From the NCBI GenBank assembly GCA_003554115.1, contig PWFE01000116.1, positions 1-7,104 on the forward strand: 7,104 nt of DNA, read 5' to 3'. Shown here in pieces: positions 1 to 6,931 of this stretch. The stretch's first letter is position 1. Each line of letters opens with the position of its first letter. Source of the stretch: Haloferacaceae archaeon. Lineage in GTDB: Archaea > Halobacteriota > Halobacteria > Halobacteriales > Haloferacaceae. Made by a program: the position numbers and the translations under genes. The notes under the pieces are model-generated. The model was not told the origin of the DNA, ran no database searches, and saw only the letters and a program-made list of their open reading frames with translations.

Positions 1-2
1 AG

Positions 3-2759
3 CGCAGCTACTACTACGAACCCGACGGTAGACGACCACGCACTGAAACCGGCGAGATCATCCGGTTTGATACGGACGAAGCCCTCGGCTTTCGGGCCGA
101 CGCACTGGAGTCGATGCTGGCCGGCGGAGCCGACACCGCCGAACAGCTAGCCGATCTCGTCGACGAACGGACGGTCGACATCCATCCCGAGATCGACGAG
201 GACAACTTCTTTAGGACCGATGAAGGGACGACAACGCTTGTCAACCGCTACGATCTGGAAAAAAGCGTCCCGATGGTCAAAAAGACCCACTTTCGGGAGG
301 TCGAACGCTACTGGGTGAACGAACCGTATGCGTTCGTCATCATCTTTCGGTCGACGAAGGAAAACGAGACCAAATACTACGTTGTCGAACCCTACCGCAA
401 CGAGATCGAAGGCGAGATCGCGGAGTATCTCACCGGCAAGCTCCGGACGGCGATCAAATACGGCGATCAAGGCGCAGAGGCAGCCGACGCCGACACCCGC
501 CGAGAGGTGATCGAAACCGAGACCTACCGGCTGTTGGCTCGGTATGAACTGTATGATCCGTCAGGCGATCAGTCGTTTGGTGACCAACTGGCCGAGCTTC
601 CGCCGCGGCTCGCCGGCTATGCGAATGTCCTGTTGGACCGCTTCGAGGGATTAATCAAGCGAGTCGAAACGCCGCTTGCCCAACTGGAGACGATGGTCGA
701 CGAACTCGAAGACGCCGACGAGGAATCAACCAATCGGGCGGCAGGCACCCGCTACGGCGAGTATCTCGACTCACGGGAGCGCTCACACGACAGCGTCGAC
801 CGCCCACCACTGCACAAACGGCTCGTTCCGGACCGACTTGATCCCGACGAATACCGTCTTGAGCCCGATCCGGACAGCGACCTCGGTGAGTTGCTTGCAA
901 GTTTCGGGCTCGAACCGTCCGACGACCCCGACCAGCACCAGCCGCTCGATGGAATCACTGCCCGTCCCGAGCCGGCCGTGCTCGCCGAAGATCCCGAACA
1001 GCTGACCGCCTATCAGGTCGAAAAGCTACTGTACTACCTCCAGCGTGATTTCTTGGGTTACGAGCGGATCGACCCGATCAAACACGACATCAACGTCGAA
1101 GACATCTCGTGTGATGGTTACAACTCGCCCGTGTTCGTCTATCACTCGGGCTACGAGCAGATTATCACCAACATCATTCACGGCGAACGCGAACTCGACG
1201 ATTTCGTCGTCAAACTCGCCCAGCGCTCTGGCAAGGGTGTCTCGAAGCGCCGACCCCAAGTCGACGCAACCTTGCCGGATGGCTCGCGTGCCCAGCTCAC
1301 ACTTGGCAAGGAGGTCTCGGATCACGGCACCAACTACACGATCCGGCAGTTCAAAGAGGTCCCTTTTACGCCGATCGATCTCATCAACTGGAAGACGTTC
1401 TCGCTCAAGCAGATGGCATTTTTGTGGTTGGCTATCGAGAACGACAAATCGCTTATCTTTGCTGGCGGTACGGCATCCGGCAAAACCACCTCGCTCAACG
1501 CCGTTTCGCTGTTTATTCCCTCGAACACGAAGATCGTCTCTATCGAGGACACCCGCGAGGTTGAGTTACCACAGCGCAACTGGATCGCCAGCGTCACCCG
1601 ACCCTCGTTTACCGAGGACGACAAGGGCGACATCGACGAGTTCGACCTGCTGGAGGCCGCCCTGCGCCAGCGGCCCGACTACATCGTCATGGGCGAGATT
1701 CGGGGCGAAGAGGGCCGGACGCTCTTCCAGGTCATGTCGACCGGCCACACCACCTACACGACGTTCCACGCTGATTCGGTCGGCGAGGTGCTCAAGCGCT
1801 TTACGACCCAGCCGATCAACGTCTCGAAAACGATGTTTTCGGCACTGGATCTGGTCTCGATTCAGACCTCAACCCGTGTGCAGGGCAAGAAGGTTCGCCG
1901 GAGCAAATCGCTCACCGAGATCAACCATTATGACGCCGAAAACGACGAGATCAACGTCCAAGACATCTACCAGTGGCAAGCCGAAGGCGACCGGTTCCTC
2001 AAGATGGGCACCTCCAACACCTTAGAGGAGATCAAGTTCGACCGCGGCTGGAACAGCGAGGAACTCGACCAAGAGCTGTTCGAACGCGAACTCGTGTTGG
2101 CCTACCTCATCGACCGCGGACTCAACAGCTACACGCAGGTCGCCGCCACGGTTCAGGCGTACATCAACGACCCCGATACCATTCTCGCGCTGATGGCCAC
2201 AGACCAACTGGAGGCGAGTCTGGAGGACCTTCGGGAGATGGAGTCGGTTCTGATCAACGTCGACCCCGAAACCGAAGCCCTCGTCCCCCGACCCGACCCG
2301 GGTGAAGAACAACAGGAGATCGCCACTGAAATCCTCGCCACCGGCGAAGAGCTGTTCGAGGAGTACCGCAATAGAGCCGGCGGCTCGATCAGCGAAGCAC
2401 TCGAAGGCATGCTTGAGCCGCCCGACGCCGAAGAGCCAACTGTCGACGAACCGATAGCCGAAGACGTCGGCGAGAGTGTGGAATCTGAGGTCGACGACGG
2501 CACGGAATCTGAGGTCGACGATACCACAGACGAAACCGCCGCGAACGAAAACCACACCGAAGAAGACTCCACAGACGAAGAGACGACTACCGAGAAGACG
2601 GCAGACAAAGATTCCACAGACGAAGAAACGACAGAGGAAGCCAACCCGTTCGATAGCTATCTCGCCGAAGAAAGCGGCGAGCCCTCCCCGCCGGATGGTG
2701 CCACAGACAACGGCGAGGGGTGGGGTGTCGACAGCTTCGGTCGCACAGAGGACGAGTAG
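3..2759 (+). CDS. Type II/IV secretion-type ATPase, PilB/TadA/GspE-like (5' end outside window)
   Basis: Cytoplasmic ATPase expected to drive assembly of a type IV pilus-like filament through the membrane protein encoded next. The frame is open from base 3 with no stop, so the Met codon at 114 is internal and the true start lies upstream; 918 residues are visible, numbered here from base 3. The N-terminal part (to about 300) is a haloarchaeal-type accessory domain, followed by a Pro/Asp-rich linker near 306-325. The secretion-ATPase N-domain includes EDISCDG at 366-372 and R448. The catalytic core shows Walker A GGTASGKTT at 488-496 (K494), an Asp box EDTREVEL at 515-522, the Walker B region DYIVMGEIR at 559-567 (E565), and a His box with STGHTTYTTFHAD from 579 (H582, H589). 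A helical domain follows, then an acidic tail from about 805 to 918. The stop TAG directly abuts the next ATG. All key ATPase residues are present. Archaellum FlaI/ArlI is less likely because of the greater length, the tail and the partner gene. The identity of the PilB paralogue is not determined. Confidence 0.93.
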   Translation, partial: RSYYYEPDGRRPRTETGEIIRFDTDEALGFRADALESMLAGGADTAEQLADLVDERTVDIHPEIDEDNFFRTDEGTTTLVNRYDLEKSVPMVKKTHFREVERYWVNEPYAFVIIFRSTKENETKYYVVEPYRNEIEGEIAEYLTGKLRTAIKYGDQGAEAADADTRREVIETETYRLLARYELYDPSGDQSFGDQLAELPPRLAGYANVLLDRFEGLIKRVETPLAQLETMVDELEDADEESTNRAAGTRYGEYLDSRERSHDSVDRPPLHKRLVPDRLDPDEYRLEPDPDSDLGELLASFGLEPSDDPDQHQPLDGITARPEPAVLAEDPEQLTAYQVEKLLYYLQRDFLGYERIDPIKHDINVEDISCDGYNSPVFVYHSGYEQIITNIIHGERELDDFVVKLAQRSGKGVSKRRPQVDATLPDGSRAQLTLGKEVSDHGTNYTIRQFKEVPFTPIDLINWKTFSLKQMAFLWLAIENDKSLIFAGGTASGKTTSLNAVSLFIPSNTKIVSIEDTREVELPQRNWIASVTRPSFTEDDKGDIDEFDLLEAALRQRPDYIVMGEIRGEEGRTLFQVMSTGHTTYTTFHADSVGEVLKRFTTQPINVSKTMFSALDLVSIQTSTRVQGKKVRRSKSLTEINHYDAENDEINVQDIYQWQAEGDRFLKMGTSNTLEEIKFDRGWNSEELDQELFERELVLAYLIDRGLNSYTQVAATVQAYINDPDTILALMATDQLEASLEDLREMESVLINVDPETEALVPRPDPGEEQQEIATEILATGEELFEEYRNRAGGSISEALEGMLEPPDAEEPTVDEPIAEDVGESVESEVDDGTESEVDDTTDETAANENHTEEDSTDEETTTEKTADKDSTDEETTEEANPFDSYLAEESGEPSPPDGATDNGEGWGVDSFGRTEDE
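2480..2521 (+). repeat. 24-base in-frame tandem repeat in the ATPase acidic tail
   Basis: An 18-base identical string (GGAATCTGAGGTCGACGA) occurs at 2480-2497 and again at 2504-2521. The period is 24 bases, or eight codons, so the peptide ESEVDD is repeated in frame. This is best read as local slippage or duplication that lengthens an unstructured acidic tail. It is not a mobile-element or attachment site. Confidence 0.8.
2565..2632 (+). repeat. 45-base-spaced imperfect repeat encoding DSTDEET
   Basis: A 23-base string at 2565-2587 recurs at 2610-2632 with two synonymous differences (GAC/GAT and GAG/GAA), so both copies encode DSTDEETT-like peptide. The spacing is 45 bases, or fifteen codons, which keeps the frame. 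A shorter relative (ACCACAGACGAAAC) sits just upstream near 2523. The synonymous changes suggest an older duplication than the neighbouring 24-base repeat, or selection on the acidic peptide. Confidence 0.7.
2747..2752 (+). promoter_or_regulatory. Possible ribosome binding site for the platform protein
   Basis: AGAGGA contains GAGG at 2748-2751 and ends in the last codons of the ATPase gene. Eight bases separate GAGG from the ATG at 2760. It supports that start codon. Translational coupling from the abutting TAG stop could serve as well. Confidence 0.4.
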
Positions 2760-4796
2760 ATGCGCTTCGAGAGCCAGCCGAACGACGGCGATTCGGATCT
2801 GCTGGCTGACGCCTTCTATCCGGTCTACAGGCTGCTGTTCGGCGAGAGCAGCGACTTCGCCGACGATGTCGAAACCAAACTCACCGAGGCGCGGATGGCC
2901 GAAACCGTCGAACACTACCTCTCGCGTGCGCTGGGCGTTGGCGTCGTCGTTGGCGGTGTGCTGTGGTTGGTCGGCACGCTGTTGGGCTACAGTCTGTTCC
3001 GCTTTGGCCTCATCGACCCCGAGATGATCAGTCTCGGCGTGCCAGTCTCAACGGGCGAGACCGCCGCGCTGCTTCGTGGGCTTGTTGTGCCAGTGACTGT
3101 CGGAGTGACCGGGATCGTCTTCGGCTCGGTCGGGTTTGTGGTTGGCTTCGGTGGCCTAGTGGGTTGGCCCTACATGGAAGCCGGCGAGCGAAAGCGGAAC
3201 ATCAACATCCTGCTGCCGGATGCGATCTCGTTTATGTACGCGCTGTCGGTCGGCGGCATGAACCAACTCGAAATCCTGCGGGCGATGGCCGAAGCCGAAG
3301 ACACCTACGACGAGATTGCCCGTGAGTTCCAGTCAATTGTCAACGAAACTGAGTACTTCGGGACGGACTACCGGAATGCGATCCGCAAGCAGTCAATCGA
3401 AACCCCGAGCGAGCCGCTGGCGCAGTTTCTGACCGACATGCTGTCGATTATCAACTCCGGCGGAGACATGGAGTCGTTTCTGAAGGACAAAAAGGACGCC
3501 CACATGCGGACGGCCAAACAGCAACAGGAGATGACGCTCGAAACCTTAGAGTTGTTCGGCGAGATGTATATGACACTCTCGCTGTTTCCGCTTCTGTTGG
3601 TGATTATTCTGGTCATCATGGGTATGCTCGGCGAGGCCGACGAGCTGCTGTTGTACGGGACGATCTACGCGCTGATTCCACTGATCGGTGCGGCGTTTCT
3701 CGTGTTGGTCTCGACGGTTAAACAGGACGAACCCGGCGACGGCTATCTGCAGACGACTACCAACAGCGACCATCCACAGTCACACGGGGCCGAGGGATTC
3801 GTCCCAACCAGTCTCGTCGACGGGTTCGTCGGCCGGTTTCGCGTGTTCGACCGGATCAAAGCCAACGAACGCAAACACACGATTCAGGGAATTTTCAGAG
3901 AACCGCACCTGTTTTTCCGTGACAACCCGCTGGCGACTCTCGGGCTGACGGTGCCGATTGCACTCGTGCTACTGGGTGTGATCGTGGCGACCGGTCGGGC
4001 ACCGCTGTCGACCTCTGGGTGGATCGACCGGCCCGTCTGGAGTACGTTCATCTGGGTGTATCTCCCGATCTATCTGGTGTTCGTGCCGCTCGCCGTCTTT
4101 TATGAGTGGAACGTGTACTCGCGACACGCCGTCACAGGCAAGCTCTCACAGAACCTCCGAAAACTTTCGAGTGCCAACGACACCGGCCAGACGCTGTTGG
4201 AGTCGATCAACACCGTCGCTGAGACCTCCAGCGGAAAACTCGCCGACGAGTTCGAGATCATGTACGCCAAAGTCAACTATGGGGTGAGTCTCCGGGACGC
4301 CTTCATCGAGTTCAACAACAAATACCATCTGCCGCGGTTGGCCCGGACGGTCAAACTCATCACCGAAGCCCAGGAGGCCTCCAGCGAGATCACCGACGTG
4401 CTACGAACGGCCGCCCAAGCCAGCGAAAACACCGACGACATCGAACGCGAACGCATCTCTCGAACCCGGATGCAGGTCGCTATTATCCTGATGACCTATC
4501 TTACCCTGCTGGCGGTGATGGCGATTTTGCAGACGCAGTTTATCGACGTGATGGCCGGACTCACCGATCAGGCGGCCAACGGCAACGGCGGAGCCGACGG
4601 CGTCGACGGAGCCGAGTTCGGCAGTGGCGTCGATGCGAGTTTGTTGTCGCTGCTGTTTTTCCATGCGGTGACGATTCAGGCCGTACTTGCAGGACTCATT
4701 GCGGGCTACATTCGAACCGCGAAACTGCTGTCGGGCGTGAAGTTCGTCGTGATTCTGCTGACGATTGCCCTTGGCGTCTGGGTGGTGGTTGGATGA
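2760..4796 (+). CDS. Tandem TadC/PilC-like (T2SF-domain) pilus assembly platform membrane protein
   Basis: Integral membrane platform of a type IV pilus-like machine, expected to couple the ATPase to subunit assembly. It has 678 residues and about nine hydrophobic segments: roughly 57-82, 102-137 (possibly a hairpin), 268-290, 295-320, 392-411, 426-448, 571-592, 626-650 and 657-677. Two cytoplasmic T2SF-type helical domains lie between the membrane blocks. The first, about 145-265, contains LPDAISFMYALSVGG and ends in a charged stretch. The second, about 458-570, contains LRKLSSANDTGQTLLESI. So the protein is an internal duplication, as in other haloarchaeal TadC-type proteins, rather than the single-domain bacterial TadB plus TadC pair. 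A Gly/Asp-rich, probably exposed loop (about 603-625) separates the last domain from the final two helices. The ATG follows the upstream TAG with no gap, and the stop TGA overlaps the next ATG in ATGA. No cysteine was seen. The family is secure; the substrate is inferred. Confidence 0.92.
   Translation: MRFESQPNDGDSDLLADAFYPVYRLLFGESSDFADDVETKLTEARMAETVEHYLSRALGVGVVVGGVLWLVGTLLGYSLFRFGLIDPEMISLGVPVSTGETAALLRGLVVPVTVGVTGIVFGSVGFVVGFGGLVGWPYMEAGERKRNINILLPDAISFMYALSVGGMNQLEILRAMAEAEDTYDEIAREFQSIVNETEYFGTDYRNAIRKQSIETPSEPLAQFLTDMLSIINSGGDMESFLKDKKDAHMRTAKQQQEMTLETLELFGEMYMTLSLFPLLLVIILVIMGMLGEADELLLYGTIYALIPLIGAAFLVLVSTVKQDEPGDGYLQTTTNSDHPQSHGAEGFVPTSLVDGFVGRFRVFDRIKANERKHTIQGIFREPHLFFRDNPLATLGLTVPIALVLLGVIVATGRAPLSTSGWIDRPVWSTFIWVYLPIYLVFVPLAVFYEWNVYSRHAVTGKLSQNLRKLSSANDTGQTLLESINTVAETSSGKLADEFEIMYAKVNYGVSLRDAFIEFNNKYHLPRLARTVKLITEAQEASSEITDVLRTAAQASENTDDIERERISRTRMQVAIILMTYLTLLAVMAILQTQFIDVMAGLTDQAANGNGGADGVDGAEFGSGVDASLLSLLFFHAVTIQAVLAGLIAGYIRTAKLLSGVKFVVILLTIALGVWVVVG
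4781..4787 (+). promoter_or_regulatory. Possible ribosome binding site for pilin-like gene 3
   Basis: GGTGGTG differs by one base from GGAGGTG and lies five bases before the ATG at 4793. It also encodes part of the Gly/Val-rich C terminus of the platform protein, so the match could be fortuitous. The ATGA overlap alone could reinitiate translation. Confidence 0.3.
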
Positions 4797-5296
4797 GCGA
4801 CCGGGCCCAGACAGTGATCGATTTCGCCATTGGCGCGGGGGTGTTTCTGCTCGCGGTCGGCTTCGTCTTCGCGTTCGTCCCCTCGCTGTTCGAGCCGTTT
4901 TCGACCGCAAGCGGGAGTTCACCCATCATCGCCGACCGGAGTGCCGACCACCTCACTGGCTCGATGCTCGTCGCAGATCCAGCAAGCCCATCGGTGCTGT
5001 CGGCTGCCTGTACGGCCGCCTTTTTCAGTGGAGAGGAAATCGAGGGCGCGGACTGTGGGTTCGATCCGGACGACGACATCGGCGACCTGCTCGGTGTTGG
5101 TAACAACGACGTGAACGTCACGATTAGAGAACCAGCGGACTCACCGTCGACGGGGCCAGCCCAGACGCAGACGGTCGACGGCACCGACTACACGCTGAGG
5201 CGTGGCACCGAGGGCGTCCCCTCGGACGTGTCGACGGCCAGCCGGATCGTGCTGATCGAGGACGAACGCTACCGGCTGGTGGTGAAGGTGTGGTAA
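4793..5296 (+). CDS. Small secreted or membrane-anchored pilin-like protein (uncharacterised haloarchaeal family)
   Basis: 167 residues. The N terminus is MSDRAQTVIDF followed by a hydrophobic helix at about 12-33. This is the layout of archaeal class III (prepilin-type) signals: a charged start, Arg-Ala, then a helix. PibD-type cleavage would fall after A5. The rest is predicted extracellular, with two cysteines (C73, C88), a DPDDD acidic patch near 91-95, one N-glycosylation sequon (N108) and a C terminus rich in predicted beta strand that ends in YRLVVKVW. The start is set by the 4-base ATGA overlap with the platform gene. From memory it resembles the unnamed haloarchaeal family called DUF7287; I could not verify this. 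A role as minor pilin or pseudopilin is inferred from the motif and operon position. A plain single-pass anchored protein that is never cleaved is the alternative. Confidence 0.85.
   Translation: MSDRAQTVIDFAIGAGVFLLAVGFVFAFVPSLFEPFSTASGSSPIIADRSADHLTGSMLVADPASPSVLSAACTAAFFSGEEIEGADCGFDPDDDIGDLLGVGNNDVNVTIREPADSPSTGPAQTQTVDGTDYTLRRGTEGVPSDVSTASRIVLIEDERYRLVVKVW
5284..5290 (+). promoter_or_regulatory. Ribosome binding site for pilin-like gene 4
   Basis: GAAGGTG matches GGAGGTG at six of seven positions and lies seven bases before the ATG at 5298, a good spacing. It fixes that ATG as the start, one base after the TAA stop of the upstream gene. Confidence 0.55.
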
Positions 5297-5297
5297 G

Positions 5298-5927
5298 ATG
5301 AGCCGAAAAACCATCGACACCGACCGCGGACAGGCCCACACCGTCGAGGCGTTTATCGCCGCGCTGCTGTTGATCAGCGGCCTGCTGTTTGCGATGCAGG
5401 CGACCGCCGTCACGCCGCTTTCGGCCAGCACCTCGAACCAGCATATCGAAAACCAGCAGCGCGCAGTCGCCCATGATCTACTGTCGACGGCCGCTGAGGA
5501 CGGCACACTCAAAGAGGCGGTGCTCTACTGGAACGCCAGCGACGGTAGCTTTCAGGACAGCCCCGATGCCGGCTACTACACGAATGCGGGCACCCAAAAC
5601 GAGTTTTTGGAGTCGCTGAACAACGCGCTCAGAGAACGACGAATCGCCTACAACGTCCGGGTTCGGTATCACAACACGACCGGCGAGGAGCCACGGGTTC
5701 GGACCCAACGAATGGTTGAGATGGGCCAACCCAGTGACAACGCTGTCACCGCCAGCCGGACGATCACAGTGTACGACACCGACCAGCTTAGCGTCGACAA
5801 CGGCCAGACGCTCGCAGAGATCGAAGACGATCCAACCGAAGCGTTCTACGCGCCGGACGCCAACCCTGACAGCGAGGGCCAGCTCTACAACCGCTTGGAG
5901 GTGCGCATCACCACATGGCGGATGTAA
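5298..5927 (+). CDS. Pilin-like membrane-anchored protein (uncharacterised haloarchaeal family)
   Basis: 209 residues. After a short charged leader comes DRGQAHTVEAF (from residue 9), then a hydrophobic helix at about 17-35. R10-G11 before Q12 fits a prepilin peptidase site, and the Glu at mature position 6 recalls the helix-start Glu of type IV pilins and of bacterial TadE-like proteins. A polar, probably helical stretch (about 48-78, NQHIENQQRAVAHDLLSTAA) follows. Next comes a Tyr/Asn-rich domain with two sequons (N79, N126), and a C-terminal strand ending in LEVRITTWRM. No cysteine is present. The start is supported by GAAGGTG seven bases upstream and lies one base after the preceding stop. 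From memory it resembles the family called DUF7288 (unverified). Function is unknown; co-assembly with the neighbouring pilin-like proteins is inferred. Confidence 0.85.
   Translation: MSRKTIDTDRGQAHTVEAFIAALLLISGLLFAMQATAVTPLSASTSNQHIENQQRAVAHDLLSTAAEDGTLKEAVLYWNASDGSFQDSPDAGYYTNAGTQNEFLESLNNALRERRIAYNVRVRYHNTTGEEPRVRTQRMVEMGQPSDNAVTASRTITVYDTDQLSVDNGQTLAEIEDDPTEAFYAPDANPDSEGQLYNRLEVRITTWRM
5897..5903 (+). promoter_or_regulatory. Perfect GGAGGTG ribosome binding site upstream of gene 5
   Basis: GGAGGTG is a full match to the complement of the archaeal 16S 3' end and ends 11 bases before the ATG at 5915, but 26 bases before the alternative ATG at 5930. It therefore favours 5915, although the spacing is slightly long. 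It lies inside the Leu-Glu-Val codons of gene 4, so chance cannot be excluded. Confidence 0.45.
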
Positions 5928-6931
5928 CGATGCAGTATTTAATCAATATAAAACGGCGGCTCGGTAGCGGGCGTAGTCGACTGGCTGAGATAAAAACGGC
6001 GTCGACCAGCCGCACCGAGCGCGCCCAACTGCTGTTGATCACTGCGCTCGCGTTGGCAGTGATTCTGGTGACTGTCGCCCTGCTTTTGAACGCCGCCATC
6101 TTCACCGAGAACGTCGCCACCCGCGATACAACCGCTGACGGTCCTGAGGCCATCGAACTTCGCGGCGAGGTGGTTCAAGGAATCAGCGAGCTAATCGAGA
6201 CGGAGAACCACGAAGGGAGTGGGAGTCTAACTGCTGTCGAAGAGGACATTGACGCGATGGCACCGATGGTCGACCGCGAGCGCGCTCGTGAGGGGACGGT
6301 TGGGACGCTCAGCCATGATCCGAACGACATCGAGAGCGGCACACTGCTCAGATACAACGAGACCGATGGCGACGCCAGAGCGTTCAGTGAGGCCGGCTCC
6401 AACAACTGGACGCTCGTCGACGACTTGGGTTCGGCTCGGGCGTTCACCGTGGCAATCGAACCGAACAGACTCAACGCGACGACAGCTGAATCGAGCGGCG
6501 ATGTCTTCGGCATTCGGTTTAGTAATGCCACCGAAGACGACGAAACACTACACATCTACGAGGACGATAATAAGGAAAACCACCTGGCTGTTGCTCGTGC
6601 CGTCGACGGTGAGACGCCCGAACGACTGTGTGGGATAGAACATGGTGGTGCGAGTGTCGACATCGATATCACCGGCGACCGGCTCTCGACTGATGAGTCG
6701 GTAGTCGACTGTCACCGTAGTCTGTGGCCCGACTACGACCCTGACAGGATCGAATTCGTCAACATCGACGAAGAGGAGGGAACTGCTTCAGTGACCGTCG
6801 ATGAGGGCACCGACTGGGCGGCTGCGGTAACCGACACCGAGGCCGTCTACTCGGCGACCGTCGACATCAGCTACCAGACCACGGATCTCACCTTTGAGAC
6901 GACGGCGCGAATCGCGCCGGGAGAGCCATGA
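5915..6931 (+). CDS. Pilin-like protein with large extracellular domain (uncharacterised haloarchaeal family)
   Basis: 338 residues. A long basic N-terminal extension (1-35) precedes ERAQLLLI, then a helix at about 38-62 and the segment FTENVATRDT. R36-A37 before Q38 fits a prepilin-type cleavage site with an unusually long leader. The exported part holds two cysteines (C239, C266) that could form one disulfide, four N-glycosylation sequons (N148, N164, N187, N204), and a C terminus of alternating hydrophobic residues suggesting beta strands. The ATG at 5915 overlaps gene 4 by 13 bases and has a perfect GGAGGTG upstream. The ATG at 5930, two bases after the gene 4 stop, is the alternative and shortens the protein by five residues. 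No in-frame ATG, GTG or TTG lies between 5930 and the helix, so the extension must be translated. From memory it resembles the family called DUF7261 (unverified). Function is unknown. Confidence 0.83.
   Translation: MADVTMQYLINIKRRLGSGRSRLAEIKTASTSRTERAQLLLITALALAVILVTVALLLNAAIFTENVATRDTTADGPEAIELRGEVVQGISELIETENHEGSGSLTAVEEDIDAMAPMVDRERAREGTVGTLSHDPNDIESGTLLRYNETDGDARAFSEAGSNNWTLVDDLGSARAFTVAIEPNRLNATTAESSGDVFGIRFSNATEDDETLHIYEDDNKENHLAVARAVDGETPERLCGIEHGGASVDIDITGDRLSTDESVVDCHRSLWPDYDPDRIEFVNIDEEEGTASVTVDEGTDWAAAVTDTEAVYSATVDISYQTTDLTFETTARIAPGEP
5936..5953 (+). promoter_or_regulatory. A/T-rich patch, possible internal TATA-like element
   Basis: Of the 18 bases here, 17 are A or T (TATTTAATCAATATAAAA), in a region otherwise near 60% GC. 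A second A-rich run, GAGATAAAAA, follows at 5987-5996. TTTAAT and ATATAAAA resemble archaeal TATA boxes. The patch is also the coding sequence for YLINIK of gene 5, so any promoter here would fire inside that gene and serve gene 6 and beyond. No start site or BRE can be assigned with confidence. Confidence 0.25.
6919..6923 (+). promoter_or_regulatory. Possible ribosome binding site for gene 6
   Basis: GGGAG includes GGAG at 6920-6923. It is four bases from the ATG at 6928 and seven from the ATG at 6931, so spacing slightly favours the second Met codon. Confidence 0.35.

Noticed and set aside
1045..2025. Plus-strand open frame of 326 codons inside the ATPase gene
   Set aside because: Ser/Arg-rich shadow translation over the Walker A and Walker B regions, in another frame; no recognisable motif.
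2480..2632. Clustered direct repeats considered as a CRISPR array or recombination site
   Set aside because: Only two copies each, in phase with the codons, with no regular unique spacers; they fit acidic low-complexity coding sequence.
2022..2915. Long antisense open frame (297 codons) opposite the ATPase end and platform start
   Set aside because: Its composition (Phe/Val/Gly/Cys-rich, repeated FVCG-like runs) is the mirror of the acidic repeat tail on the plus strand. It spans the boundary of two well-supported genes and has no domain or ribosome site.
3..4796. Archaellum motor pair (FlaI/FlaJ) or conjugative VirB11-type system
   Set aside because: The ATPase has a large extra N-terminal region and acidic tail, the platform is a tandem TadC-type protein, and neighbours are pilin-like genes rather than fla/arl accessory or conjugation genes. 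Distant homology of the ATPase cores is expected anyway.
4401..5184. Overlapping antisense open frames opposite the platform end and gene 3
   Set aside because: Arg/Ser/Pro-rich shadow frames typical of high-GC coding DNA, opposite a clear T2SF domain and a pilin-like gene.
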